Source of the DNA: Lishizhenia tianjinensis
GTDB taxonomy: Bacteria > Bacteroidota > Bacteroidia > Flavobacteriales_D > Crocinitomicaceae
Reading direction: 5' to 3'
DNA length: 64,000 nucleotides
Assembly: GCA_945902115.1 (NCBI GenBank)
Contig: CAMDLY010000005.1
Location: 1-64,000, forward strand
Shown: one piece after another, positions 36,878 to 44,809 of the stretch
Layout of the letters: each line of letters begins with the position of its first letter
How positions within the stretch are numbered: position 1 is the stretch's first letter
Translations under genes and position numbers: made by a program
The notes under the pieces: model-generated
What the model saw: only the letters and a program-made list of their open reading frames with translations
The model's database searches: none
What the model was told of the DNA's origin: nothing

Positions 36878-37670
36878 CGTTGTTTGGATTAGCGGCCTCT
36901 ATTGTGATGGTTATTTGCGTGGCTTTGAAAATTGTGCCTCCCTCGTAGAACTCTGGGGTTTGTCGTGAAATTGGTGTGCCGGTTGAATCTTGATTACTTG
37001 AACAATTTACACAATTTATTACAATATTTTCCAAACCTAATGTATCCAAAACAATTAATGCATCAGATAAATATAATCCTACAAGATTCGGAATAGCTAT
37101 AGGCTGCCCCTGATCATTTTGTCCGACAATCAAGGTTATATTAGCTCCAATTGGCACCTTGGTGCCCTCTGTTATCTGCATTCCATTGAATAATTGATCC
37201 AAGACAGAACCATTAGCTTCTGTTGTAGGTCTGTATTGAATGATACTATTTAATCCTCTTCGTTTTAAAATATCTTGTGCAAATTGCACTTGTTTATTTA
37301 TTAGACTCGGCATTGCTACTAATTCAAACTTCTTGGAAAGTCTTAATCCTATGATTCGCCCAGACTTTACGTAAACTCCTGAGCTATCTGTTGGATCCAC
37401 TAGTTGTTCAAGAACGGTTCCAACGGGTAATTCCGGTCTGTAAATACTGTCTAAAATTTGATACCCTAAATTTAGCTCATCTAACTTGCTTTTCGCCTGA
37501 TCAACATGTAAGCCCTTCAAATTTGGAACTTTAATTTTCTCACCGTGATTGGTGCTAACGTCCAAATAAATTAACGTAAAGAAAACTGCTACTAGATAAA
37601 AAAGAATAAGTAAGCCTATTTGCTTGACAAAAAATTTTGAGATTACGAACCGTTTCAGCTTATTCCACAT
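36852..37670 (-). CDS. Membrane-anchored three-PASTA-domain protein
   Basis: 272 residues. A transmembrane helix lies near residues 19-39 and three PASTA repeats follow: KVPNLKGLHVDQAKSKLDELN, AMPSLINKQVQFAQDILKRRG and AIPNLVGLYLSDALIVLDTLG. There is no kinase domain, unlike Gram-positive PASTA proteins, and the acidic tail ends DVIRPEDD. PASTA domains bind cell-wall fragments or act as spacers, and a role near the division or cell-wall machinery is plausible. It has its own promoter (37687-37718) and runs into a T9SS cargo gene. Confidence 0.85.
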   Translation of the reverse strand: MWNKLKRFVISKFFVKQIGLLILFYLVAVFFTLIYLDVSTNHGEKIKVPNLKGLHVDQAKSKLDELNLGYQILDSIYRPELPVGTVLEQLVDPTDSSGVYVKSGRIIGLRLSKKFELVAMPSLINKQVQFAQDILKRRGLNSIIQYRPTTEANGSVLDQLFNGMQITEGTKVPIGANITLIVGQNDQGQPIAIPNLVGLYLSDALIVLDTLGLENIVINCVNCSSNQDSTGTPISRQTPEFYEGGTIFKATQITITIEAANPNNDVIRPEDD

Positions 37671-37686
37671 TTCAGAATTATTAAAA

Positions 37687-37718
37687 CAAAGATACTAAAT
37701 TTAAAAGTTTGGTGTCAA
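37687..37718 (-). promoter_or_regulatory. Promoter of the PASTA gene
   Basis: TATCTTTG at 37694-37687 on the minus strand, with TTG at 37718-37716 and a 21-base spacer, lies 16 bases before the ATG at 37670. It overlaps the 3' end of the LOG-family gene. Confidence 0.6.
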
Positions 37719-38384
37719 CGAATGAGAGGTAAAGAAATCTTCGATATAATCCACAGCTTCTTCCGTTGAGTCGACCACTTTGTACAAATTCAAGTCCTCA
37801 GCAGAAATATTTTTTTCAGTAAGCAACATCGTAGCTTCAATCCACTTCATGAGGCCCGACCAGTAATCTTTGCCTACGAAAACAACAGGTCTTCTTTTAA
37901 TTTTTTTCGTTTGAATCAAGGTCAATGCCTCGAATGCTTCATCAAGAGTACCGAAGCCACCAGGCATAATGATAAAAGCCTGTGAATACTTTACAAAGAT
38001 AACTTTTCGGACAAAAAAATAATTGAATTGTAGATTGTGTTCTTGATCGATATATGGATTATGATTTTGCTCGAAAGGTAAATCAATATTTAATCCTACC
38101 GATGCTGTCTTTCCTTTTTGGGCGCCTCTATTTGCTGCCTCCATTATACCTGGTCCGCCTCCTGAAATAATTCCGTAACCTTTGGATGCTAATTTTTCTG
38201 CCATATCCACAGACTGCTGATAATAGCGGTTATCTTCTTTTGTTCTAGCAGAACCAAAAATTGAAATGCATGGTCCAATTTTAGCCATTCGATCATAAGC
38301 CTCAACGAACTCAGACATTATTTTAAAAATCGACCAGCTGTCGTTACTTTTAATGTCATTCCAATCTTTTCTTGTGTTTTCCAT
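37701..38384 (-). CDS. LOG-family protein (TIGR00730, cytokinin riboside monophosphate phosphoribohydrolase-like)
   Basis: 227 residues. IFGSARTKEDNRYY, GIISGGGPGIMEAANRGA and the family signature MPGGFGTLDEAFE are present. LOG enzymes hydrolyse nucleoside 5'-monophosphates, releasing the free base. Many bacterial members act on purine nucleotides rather than on cytokinins. The N-terminal 35 residues are an extra segment of the Bacteroidota subtype. It starts 75 bases from the divergent DUF2279 gene. Confidence 0.9.
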   Translation of the reverse strand: MENTRKDWNDIKSNDSWSIFKIMSEFVEAYDRMAKIGPCISIFGSARTKEDNRYYQQSVDMAEKLASKGYGIISGGGPGIMEAANRGAQKGKTASVGLNIDLPFEQNHNPYIDQEHNLQFNYFFVRKVIFVKYSQAFIIMPGGFGTLDEAFEALTLIQTKKIKRRPVVFVGKDYWSGLMKWIEATMLLTEKNISAEDLNLYKVVDSTEEAVDYIEDFFTSHSLTPNF

Positions 38385-38447
38385 TTGTTAATTTTATCAA
38401 ATATACTTATCTAATCAAAGTCATCAAGTCCTCGCTGAAATAATAGC

Positions 38448-38455
38448 TAACTTTG
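38448..38455 (+). promoter_or_regulatory. TAACTTTG element four bases before the DUF2279 start
   Basis: A perfect -7 motif separated from the GTG at 38460 by AAAC only. It would give a leaderless transcript. No convincing -33 was seen. Confidence 0.4.
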
Positions 38456-38459
38456 AAAC

Positions 38460-39353
38460 GTGAATAAAAGGAAAATAGTGTGCATTCTCCTGCTTTTGCT
38501 TTCGTATGGCCCAACGAAGGCTGAAAATGTTGGAATTAATGATACATTTCCAACTAGATGCAAAAAAATATGGGTAAGTGCATCCTTATCCTCTGCTGCA
38601 ATTGGAAGTCAAGCCGCTCTTTACAGTTTATGGTACACCCCATACAATTCTGGGAGTTTTCATTTTTTCAATGATTGGAATGAATGGGGTAAAATGGATA
38701 AATTAGGCCATGCCTATAGCGCATTTGCTTTAACCTCATCAACCTACGATATACTGTATTGGTCAGGTTTTTCAAAAAACAAGAGCTTACTAATTGCAGC
38801 TACAGCCTCCTGGGCATATCAAGGGTTTATAGAAGTAATGGATGGCTTTAGCGACGGATGGGGGTTTTCGGTTCCTGACTTACTTTTCAATAGCATAGGG
38901 ACAGGATTATTTGTGTTGGATAAAAAATTAGGCTCTTCGGTTATTTTACCTAAATTTTCTTACTCACCTAGTTCGTATGCACAACTCAGGCCTAAGATTC
39001 TCGGTGCTAATACATTCGAACGTGTTCTCAAAGATTACAATGGCCAAACCTACTGGTTAGGAATAAAACCGACTGTAATTATCCCTTCGTGGAAAGCAAA
39101 GTGGCTTATGATTTCCATTGGATACAGTATAAATGAACGCCTAATTGGTGATCAATCGATAGCTCAAATAGATGGAAGAACTTATACCTCTCATGGACAA
39201 TTAGTCTTCTCACTGGATATTGATCCTAGGGAATTACCTATCCGTAATAAAGTCTTGAAGAAACTTTTTTATCCGCTAAAATTTATCAAAATTCCATTTC
39301 CTGCATTTTCGATTGAAAAAGGAAAAGGTAAATTTTATCCCCTTTATTTTTAA
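38460..39353 (+). CDS. DUF2279 family protein (YfiM-like)
   Basis: 297 residues starting at GTG 38460. A signal peptide (residues 1-21) is followed by the DUF2279 core: FHFFNDWNEWGKMDKLGHA, TASWAYQGFIEVMDGFSDGWG and SVPDLLFNSIGTG, which carry conserved D, H and E residues in a hydrophobic context. The C-terminal half is a barrel-like beta pattern. DUF2279 proteins are secreted or envelope lipoprotein-like and of unknown function. It is divergent from the LOG gene. Confidence 0.82.
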   Translation: MNKRKIVCILLLLLSYGPTKAENVGINDTFPTRCKKIWVSASLSSAAIGSQAALYSLWYTPYNSGSFHFFNDWNEWGKMDKLGHAYSAFALTSSTYDILYWSGFSKNKSLLIAATASWAYQGFIEVMDGFSDGWGFSVPDLLFNSIGTGLFVLDKKLGSSVILPKFSYSPSSYAQLRPKILGANTFERVLKDYNGQTYWLGIKPTVIIPSWKAKWLMISIGYSINERLIGDQSIAQIDGRTYTSHGQLVFSLDIDPRELPIRNKVLKKLFYPLKFIKIPFPAFSIEKGKGKFYPLYF

Positions 39354-39913
39354 AGTTCAAAGTGAACTGTTCTGCCTAATTTAATAATTGTTCATTTGAG
39401 TGTTCGCAATCGTACCAGTAAAATACTTAAATATTGAAAATCAATAATTTAATCGAAGCGAGAGCTATTTTGTGAATATTACCGAACAATCTTCGGCCTT
39501 GAATTTCTTGGTTTTAGCTACTGAACTGAAACCGTTAATTTTTAAAATTTCTGCAAGAACATTTTTAAAAAATTTCAGTTTCAGAAAGGAGTTAAAATTG
39601 TTCGCTACGAGTTGTAAATACATGTTTAACAATAACTTGCGAACAAAAATAAATTCAGAGCCTTGATTTTTTAGCTTCGCTGCTACTCCGTGGTGATTCT
39701 TTTTCATCAAGGAAAAAGAATGGCAAATGAAAATATTAACTCAATTTGGGATTTTCATTAGGATTATAATTTTAACTATTGGTGCTAAGAAAGCGCACAC
39801 TCAATTGTTCACTTACTATTAATTGATTTGCGCGCGGCACTCAAGTTATCTTGTAGATTTCTCTCGAGCAAATCTCCGTATTTACATAAATCTATCTGAA
39901 GTTCACTTATACT
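39354..39913. other. Gene-poor stretch with a perfect hairpin
   Basis: 560 bases without a credible gene. Two short overlapping ORFs on opposite strands (39465-39710 minus and 39472-39666 plus) look like a shadow pair of non-coding sequence. A perfect 10-bp inverted repeat, ATTCTTTTTC-atcaag-GAAAAAGAAT, occupies 39696-39721. It resembles intergenic repeat remnants I have seen in other flavobacterial genomes, but that is recollection. No tRNA was recognised. Confidence 0.5.
39696..39721. repeat. Perfect 10-bp inverted repeat, hairpin
   Basis: ATTCTTTTTC, loop ATCAAG, GAAAAAGAAT. It could terminate transcription in either direction despite lacking GC pairs, or be part of a dispersed repeat. 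It sits between convergent genes. Confidence 0.6.
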
Positions 39914-41014
39914 TTAAGTGTTCTTTGGGGAGAAAGTCACTTCAAAAAGTGTTGGCCAATATTTCCCGGTAAGAAAAAATGTTTTGGTGCTTTTTTTATA
40001 GGCAATTCCATTCAATACCTCCGGCCTTGTAGAGGATGCATTTGTAGCTGATCGAATTTGGTTGACTATGTTAAAGCAATTAATTAAGTCTTTTACCCTT
40101 CCGGTTGACGGCTCTATACTAACCAAAATGTCTTCCTGCCAAACATTCGCGTAAATTAATCCATTCACAAATTCCAACTCATTTAAATTCGAAACAATGC
40201 TTTTATCTGTGGCAACCTGTATTGTCTTGACTACCTCAAAAGTTATGGGATTTCTAAAAGTCAAGGTGGAGGAACCGTTTGACATAATCAAGTATTCTCC
40301 GTCGTTGCAAAGTCCCCAACCCTCACCTTCGTACTTGAATTCGCCAATTTTTTTTAAGGTATTTTTATCGTAAACAAAGCAAATTTGTTGTTGCCAAGTG
40401 AGCTGATATAATTTGTCGTCCATTATAGTAATTCCCTCTCCAAAATTTGGTATTGGAACTGAAACTTTTGTCGATTGACTTCCAGTCTTGAAATCTACCT
40501 TGGCTACGTAAGTGGCTCCGGTATAGGATGGGTCTCCTGTTCCTTCATACAATTGATCTCCGTCAAATTCAAGTCCCTGGGTAAAACTAGTTGGTAGATG
40601 AGAAAAAGAGGTCCTCACAGTAGTTTCGTATACATTAAAAGGTAAATCGGATAGAACATCTAAAGTTACGGTTTGATCGAATGATTTGCCTTTTTCTGTC
40701 TCTCCAATAAACTTGATATCATACTTACCTATTCCTGACTTTACGGTGTTAAAGTTATATATGAAACTACCTTTTACATTTTTCCAAATTTTTAAGGTGT
40801 CATCCAACTGAATGGCAACGAGAACCTTTAACTTATCATTGACTTGCAATTTTACCGGAATTTCTTGACCTAGCTTCCCCTGTAATTCCCCTTCATTAGA
40901 AATTGTAAAAGGAAATTGTTGCTCCTCCTGTTTTTGTTCCTCGTTGTTGCACGAAGAGATAAAAAGCAGAAAAAAACAAAAAATGTAACGGACAGCGAGC
41001 TTTATTCCTTGCAT
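39914..41014 (-). CDS. Glutaminyl-peptide cyclotransferase-like lipoprotein
   Basis: 366 residues. Lipobox LLFISSC at the N terminus indicates a lipid anchor. After an N-terminal beta-sandwich-like region of about 120 residues, the glutamine cyclotransferase five-bladed propeller begins: FTQGLEFDGDQLYEGTGDPSYTG, EGITIMDDKLYQLTWQQ, GEGWGLCNDGEYLIMSNGS, LNELEFVNGLIYANVW and LNGIAYKKSTKTFFLTGKYWP. The enzyme forms N-terminal pyroglutamate on proteins, which may stabilise exported proteins. It overlaps ytxJ by 13 bases. Confidence 0.88.
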   Translation of the reverse strand: MQGIKLAVRYIFCFFLLFISSCNNEEQKQEEQQFPFTISNEGELQGKLGQEIPVKLQVNDKLKVLVAIQLDDTLKIWKNVKGSFIYNFNTVKSGIGKYDIKFIGETEKGKSFDQTVTLDVLSDLPFNVYETTVRTSFSHLPTSFTQGLEFDGDQLYEGTGDPSYTGATYVAKVDFKTGSQSTKVSVPIPNFGEGITIMDDKLYQLTWQQQICFVYDKNTLKKIGEFKYEGEGWGLCNDGEYLIMSNGSSTLTFRNPITFEVVKTIQVATDKSIVSNLNELEFVNGLIYANVWQEDILVSIEPSTGRVKDLINCFNIVNQIRSATNASSTRPEVLNGIAYKKSTKTFFLTGKYWPTLFEVTFSPKNT

Positions 41015-41334
41015 AACTTATTGATTATTTGCCAATCTATGGAACCATGGGATCCGTGATACACAACTTTTTTATTTTTAAGCAAAATTGCCTGTGGCGA
41101 TTCATGAAATACACCCGTAACCTCTGCAATATAGTTAGAAATATTTCGGAATTGAATTAGGTCCAAAAACAAGGGGTTAACAAACTGCTGATCTATTTGA
41201 TCTTCTGCTCGTCTTAATACCATAGTTGAAATACTACACCTTGTTGAATGCTTAAATAATAATTGAGGTGAAACTACACTGTCCTCAATACATTGTTCTA
41301 CTTGACTTATATTGTCTAAGTTGGTCCAAGTCAT
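41002..41334 (-). CDS. ytxJ: Bacillithiol-system redox protein YtxJ-like
   Basis: 110 residues. LLFKHSTRCSIS is the characteristic YtxJ motif, with a single Cys in a thioredoxin-like strand-helix, and SPQAILLKNKKVVYHGSHGSI fits the cis-Pro strand. YtxJ is a monothiol bacilliredoxin-type protein. It suggests that the organism makes bacillithiol, although the synthesis genes (bshA, B, C) are not in this window. It overlaps pheS by four bases and the cyclotransferase by 13. Confidence 0.88.
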   Translation of the reverse strand: MTWTNLDNISQVEQCIEDSVVSPQLLFKHSTRCSISTMVLRRAEDQIDQQFVNPLFLDLIQFRNISNYIAEVTGVFHESPQAILLKNKKVVYHGSHGSIDWQIINKLCKE

Positions 41335-42362
41335 ATTCCGGATTGAAATTGTTTTAAAAATCTTGCGTCATTTTCGGAATACATACGCAAATCAGCTACG
41401 CGATATTTCAACTGTGCAATTCTTTCTACTCCCATTCCAAAGGCGAATCCTGAATATTTCTTTGCATCGATCCCACAGGCAGTTAAAACATTGGGGTCAA
41501 CCATTCCACATCCCATAATTTCGAGCCAACCAGAATATTTGCAGACATTACACCCTTTTTGATTGCACAAAGAACAAGATACATCAACCTCAGCACTCGG
41601 TTCTGTAAAAGGGAAATAAGAAGGTCTCATGCGAATCTGCGCTTGACTACCGAACATTTCTTTGGCAAAATGTAATAATGTCTGCTTTAAATCCGCAAAA
41701 GAAACGCCTTTGTCAATATATAAACCCTCAATTTGATGAAAAAAACAGTGTGCACGTGCAGAAATTGCTTCATTTCGGTATACTCGACCCGGGGAAATTG
41801 TCCTAATGGGAGGAGGCGTCGATTCCATAACCCTTACTTGCACTGAACTCGTGTGAGTACGCAGAGCCATTTCCCGCTCGTCTTTTTGGATAAAAAAAGT
41901 ATCCTGCATATCTCGTGCTGGATGTTCAGGTGGGAAATTTAGTGCTGAGAAATTATGCCAGTCATCTTCGATTTCAGGCCCCTCAGAAATTGTAAAACCA
42001 ATTCGCTTGAATATCCCTATAATTTCATCTCTCACCAACGAAAGAGGATGATGAGAGCCAACAGGGGAACTTTCTGAAGGTCTGGACACATCAATTCTTT
42101 TATTTAAAGATTTATTACCTTTCTGATCATATTGGAAGGAATTAAATTTCTCTTCAGCCAAAATCTTAAGACTATTGAGCTCTAGACCTAGTACTTTTTT
42201 GTCTTCATTTGCCACATTTTTCAAGTCGCTAAATAAATCTTTGATACAATTTTTTGAGCCAAGAAATTTAATTCGAAAATCTTCTAATTGCGTTGAATTC
42301 TGTAAGTCAAAATTTATGATTTCCTCCCGAATTTGTGCTATTTTGTCTTGAATCATAGTCAA
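41331..42362 (-). CDS. pheS: Phenylalanyl-tRNA synthetase, alpha subunit
   Basis: 343 residues. An N-terminal coiled coil (residues 1-85) is followed by the class II core: HPARDMQDTFFI (motif 1 region), RTHTSSVQVR, YRNEAISARAHCFFHQIEG (motif 2) and GFAFGMGVERIAQLKY (motif 3). CSLCNQKGCNVCKYSGWLEIMGCGM holds the usual cysteine cluster. It charges tRNA-Phe with PheT, which is not nearby. A TAACTTTG motif lies 32 bases before the ATG. Confidence 0.97.
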   Translation of the reverse strand: MTMIQDKIAQIREEIINFDLQNSTQLEDFRIKFLGSKNCIKDLFSDLKNVANEDKKVLGLELNSLKILAEEKFNSFQYDQKGNKSLNKRIDVSRPSESSPVGSHHPLSLVRDEIIGIFKRIGFTISEGPEIEDDWHNFSALNFPPEHPARDMQDTFFIQKDEREMALRTHTSSVQVRVMESTPPPIRTISPGRVYRNEAISARAHCFFHQIEGLYIDKGVSFADLKQTLLHFAKEMFGSQAQIRMRPSYFPFTEPSAEVDVSCSLCNQKGCNVCKYSGWLEIMGCGMVDPNVLTACGIDAKKYSGFAFGMGVERIAQLKYRVADLRMYSENDARFLKQFQSGI

Positions 42363-42394
42363 AGTGTAACTTTTTTAGTGCTCAAAGTGTTTAA

Positions 42395-42402
42395 CAAAGT
42401 TA
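42395..42402 (-). promoter_or_regulatory. Probable pheS -7 element
   Basis: TAACTTTG on the minus strand, 32 bases before the pheS ATG. It sits in a short palindrome TAACAAAGTTA (42392-42402) shared with the divergent lipoprotein gene. The -33 is not clear. Confidence 0.45.
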
Positions 42403-42418
42403 CAACAATCTGTTGAAA

Positions 42419-42787
42419 ATGAAGTACAGTGGATATGCATTATTGCTGATGTCAATTCTCGTTTGCAGCTCTTGCTACAAAGAGTCGACAACCATGGTGA
42501 CCGTAAAAGCGCAATCTATAACGGGAGAGCTGATTGAAGGAGCTCAAGTTCGACTATTCGCTGAACCATCTGAAAATGCAACAAGTGAAACCGAAATTTT
42601 AGCCGACTATACGAAAGTCACCAATTCGTCAGGAATAGCCTATTTCAATTTGATGAATATATATGAACCTGGACAGAGTGGTGTTGGTATTTTTAAAGTT
42701 AGAGGGCAATTTCAGAACCTAATGGGTGAGGAAATTATAGAGGTAATACAGGAAAAAAATAATTACCTATCACTTGTGTTACAGTGA
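42419..42787 (+). CDS. Small lipoprotein with Ig-like/carboxypeptidase-regulatory fold, tandem copy 1
   Basis: 122 residues from the ATG at 42419 (the ORF track starts at a TTG six bases earlier). Lipobox VCSSC. The mature part is one beta-sandwich: TVKAQSITGELIEGAQVRLF, ADYTKVTNSSGIAYF, and GVGIFKVRGQF. This resembles CarboxypepD_reg-like folds that mediate adhesion or complex assembly. Two similar genes follow. No function is assignable. Confidence 0.75.
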   Translation: MKYSGYALLLMSILVCSSCYKESTTMVTVKAQSITGELIEGAQVRLFAEPSENATSETEILADYTKVTNSSGIAYFNLMNIYEPGQSGVGIFKVRGQFQNLMGEEIIEVIQEKNNYLSLVLQ

Positions 42788-42847
42788 AAAATGAGAAAAG
42801 AATATATAAATTTTTACGTTTTGAATTATTTAAATTAAATTTGAGTT

Positions 42848-43231
42848 ATGAATAAAAAGTCAATCCTAATTTTTAGCGGTTTAATAGGTTTATTTTTATT
42901 GTTCTCTGGATGTGAACCAAGAGAACCAGCGATATTGAAAGTTTTTGTTCGATCCTCAACAAATCAACTCATCAATGGGGCAAAAGTAATTGTCATCGGC
43001 GACCAACAAAGTACACCTCCTACTCAGGATTTTGTGGATACTTCTTACACTAATTCCTCTGGTTTTAGTGTTGTTGATATGGACCAATATTTCGACCAAT
43101 ATCGTGATGGAAAAGAAAATACTTTGGGTTATTTCGATATCGTAGTAAAATATAACAATAAAGTTGCCTACAGTGAAACACGCTGTAGAATCCACACAAC
43201 GTCCGTAGAGACAATCTATTTACCTAATTAA
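42848..43231 (+). CDS. Small lipoprotein, tandem copy 2
   Basis: 127 residues, lipobox LLFSGC. The single beta-sandwich has LKVFVRSSTNQLINGAKVIV and DFVDTSYTNSSGFSVVDM, aligned with TNxSG in its neighbours. It diverges more at the C terminus and lacks the acidic EIIEV strand of copy 1. Six bases separate it from copy 3, so they are probably cotranscribed. Confidence 0.75.
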   Translation: MNKKSILIFSGLIGLFLLFSGCEPREPAILKVFVRSSTNQLINGAKVIVIGDQQSTPPTQDFVDTSYTNSSGFSVVDMDQYFDQYRDGKENTLGYFDIVVKYNNKVAYSETRCRIHTTSVETIYLPN

Positions 43232-43237
43232 ATCAAT

Positions 43238-43600
43238 ATGAAATATTTCCTACTCTCTTTGTTGTTTATCGGTGTTCTTTTTACGACCTCTTGTCGTAAG
43301 AAAAAAGACACCATTGCAAATATATACGTGCTAGATGAAAATAACGTACCCGTAAACGCGGCGATGGTAGTTTTGTATGGAACCAACACGGGAGGCACCC
43401 CACAACAAGTTGCGGTGTTTGACACAGCATATACCAATACTGCGGGAACGGCAACCTTCAATTTTAATGAGATATACCAGTTAGGTCAAGCAGGAGTGGC
43501 AGTATTAGATATCAAAGCTCAAAAATTAAATAAAATAGGTCAAGGAATAATTAAAATCGAGGCTGAAAAAGTGAATGAAGAAACTGTTAATATTCAATAA
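43238..43600 (+). CDS. Small lipoprotein, tandem copy 3
   Basis: 120 residues, lipobox LFTTSC followed by RKKKDT. The sandwich shows NIYVLDENNVPVNAAMVVLYG, VFDTAYTNTAGTATFNFNEIY and GVAVLDIKAQ. It is clearly the same fold as copies 1 and 2 and closest to copy 1 in the final strands (GQGIIKIEAEK). No catalytic residues are evident. Confidence 0.75.
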   Translation: MKYFLLSLLFIGVLFTTSCRKKKDTIANIYVLDENNVPVNAAMVVLYGTNTGGTPQQVAVFDTAYTNTAGTATFNFNEIYQLGQAGVAVLDIKAQKLNKIGQGIIKIEAEKVNEETVNIQ

Positions 43601-43606
43601 CAGACA

Positions 43607-43912
43607 TTAGGCACAAATTTTCCGAGGCTCACTTTCTTTCAGTATTTCTAGTGTGAAAAGTTCTAAAGGCCAATTGAGTTGCTGGAATTTCCCGCAATAG
43701 TAAACTTCATCTGAAATACTCTCTGATTCTATATAATCGTAAAAATTCAACGAAACGAAGTGTTGCTGAAAATGATTTATTAATATATTCAGCGCATCAA
43801 TTGGCAGTTCCAATTGCGATTCGAATCGAAAATTTTCTTTATTAACCTCTGTTTCTAACATAATTTTGTCCTGAAATGTGTTAAAACGCAATTTTTTGAT
43901 GTTATAGTTCAT
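43607..43912 (-). CDS. Small conserved-looking protein of unknown function
   Basis: 101 residues from the ATG at 43912 (MNYNIKKLRF); the ORF-track ATG at 43933 adds seven residues that repeat the same MNY pattern. It has no signal peptide or membrane helix. The composition is mixed alpha/beta and a Cys-x-Gly (YYCGKFQQL) sits in the middle. It ends six bases after the lipoprotein trio on the opposite strand. I do not recognise a family. Confidence 0.5.
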   Translation of the reverse strand: MNYNIKKLRFNTFQDKIMLETEVNKENFRFESQLELPIDALNILINHFQQHFVSLNFYDYIESESISDEVYYCGKFQQLNWPLELFTLEILKESEPRKICA

Positions 43913-44002
43913 GATATTCAATTTATAATTCAAAATTCTGCTATATGATCGTAATCAATTTACGTTCTAAAATTATTGTAATCGCTATCCGTAGATATTG
44001 CT

Positions 44003-44010
44003 TAACTTTG
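44003..44010 (+). promoter_or_regulatory. TAACTTTG element four bases before tatC
   Basis: A perfect -7 motif separated from the ATG at 44015 by AGGG only, so the transcript would be leaderless or nearly so. A clear -33 at the usual distance was not seen. Confidence 0.45.
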
Positions 44011-44014
44011 AGGG

Positions 44015-44809
44015 ATGTCTGAAGATTCAAACATGTCATTTTTAGGCCATCTCGAAGAATTAAGATGGAGGCTAGTGAGAATTGCCGCTGCTATTCTTTT
44101 GGTAGGAATTATTATTTGGATTTTCCAAGGTTATATCATGGACTATTTATTTTTATCCATGATTAAATCAGATTTCATCACCTTCAAATATCTTTGTAGT
44201 ATTTTAGGTGTTTGTGTGGAGGATTCCCCTGTCAAAATGCAAAGCACGACCGTTTCTGGACAATTCTCTTATGCAATGATGTTAAGTATAATTGGCGGCG
44301 TTGTTGGTGCTTTTCCTTATATAGTATACCAACTCTGGAAGTTTATCGAACCTGGTTTAAAATTTAAAGAGAAAAGTAATGTCAAAGGAATCGTATTCTA
44401 TATCAGTCTTTTATTTTTCATAGGTATCCTATTTGGGTATTTCATAGTTGCGCCGTTAAGTGTTCAGTTTTTCGGAACTTTCAGTATCAGCAACCAAATT
44501 GAAAATAACTTCACCATAAGTTCGTACATGAGCATGATTTTGTCAACGATCTTTTACTGTGGATTGTTTTTTTTATTACCCGTGGTAAGTTATTTCCTCA
44601 CGCGAATTGGACTGTTTAACAGTGATTTCTTAAAAAAATATAGGCGACATGCGATAGTAGTAATACTTGTTCTTGCGGCCATCATTACACCTCCAGATGT
44701 GATTTCGCAAGTGATTGTGACAATACCCATTTATATTCTTTACGAGATTAGTATTTTGGTGTCAGTTCGGGTTGAAAAACAATTAGAAAAGGATGAATCG
44801 AATACATAA
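44015..44809 (+). CDS. tatC: Sec-independent protein translocase TatC
   Basis: 264 residues with six transmembrane helices. The family signature at the N terminus, MSFLGHLEELRWRLVR, includes the conserved Glu that binds the twin-arginine signal, and the FPYIVYQLWKFIEPGLK motif follows the second helix. TatC exports folded, often cofactor-bearing proteins. TatA/B genes are not adjacent, which is common in this phylum. The 3' end overlaps the DUF5686 gene by 17 bases. Confidence 0.95.
   Translation: MSEDSNMSFLGHLEELRWRLVRIAAAILLVGIIIWIFQGYIMDYLFLSMIKSDFITFKYLCSILGVCVEDSPVKMQSTTVSGQFSYAMMLSIIGGVVGAFPYIVYQLWKFIEPGLKFKEKSNVKGIVFYISLLFFIGILFGYFIVAPLSVQFFGTFSISNQIENNFTISSYMSMILSTIFYCGLFFLLPVVSYFLTRIGLFNSDFLKKYRRHAIVVILVLAAIITPPDVISQVIVTIPIYILYEISILVSVRVEKQLEKDESNT

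Noticed and set aside
39465-39710. 81-residue minus-strand ORF, and the overlapping plus-strand ORF 39472-39666
   Set aside because: Mirror-image ORFs over AT-rich intergenic DNA, without promoter or domain support.
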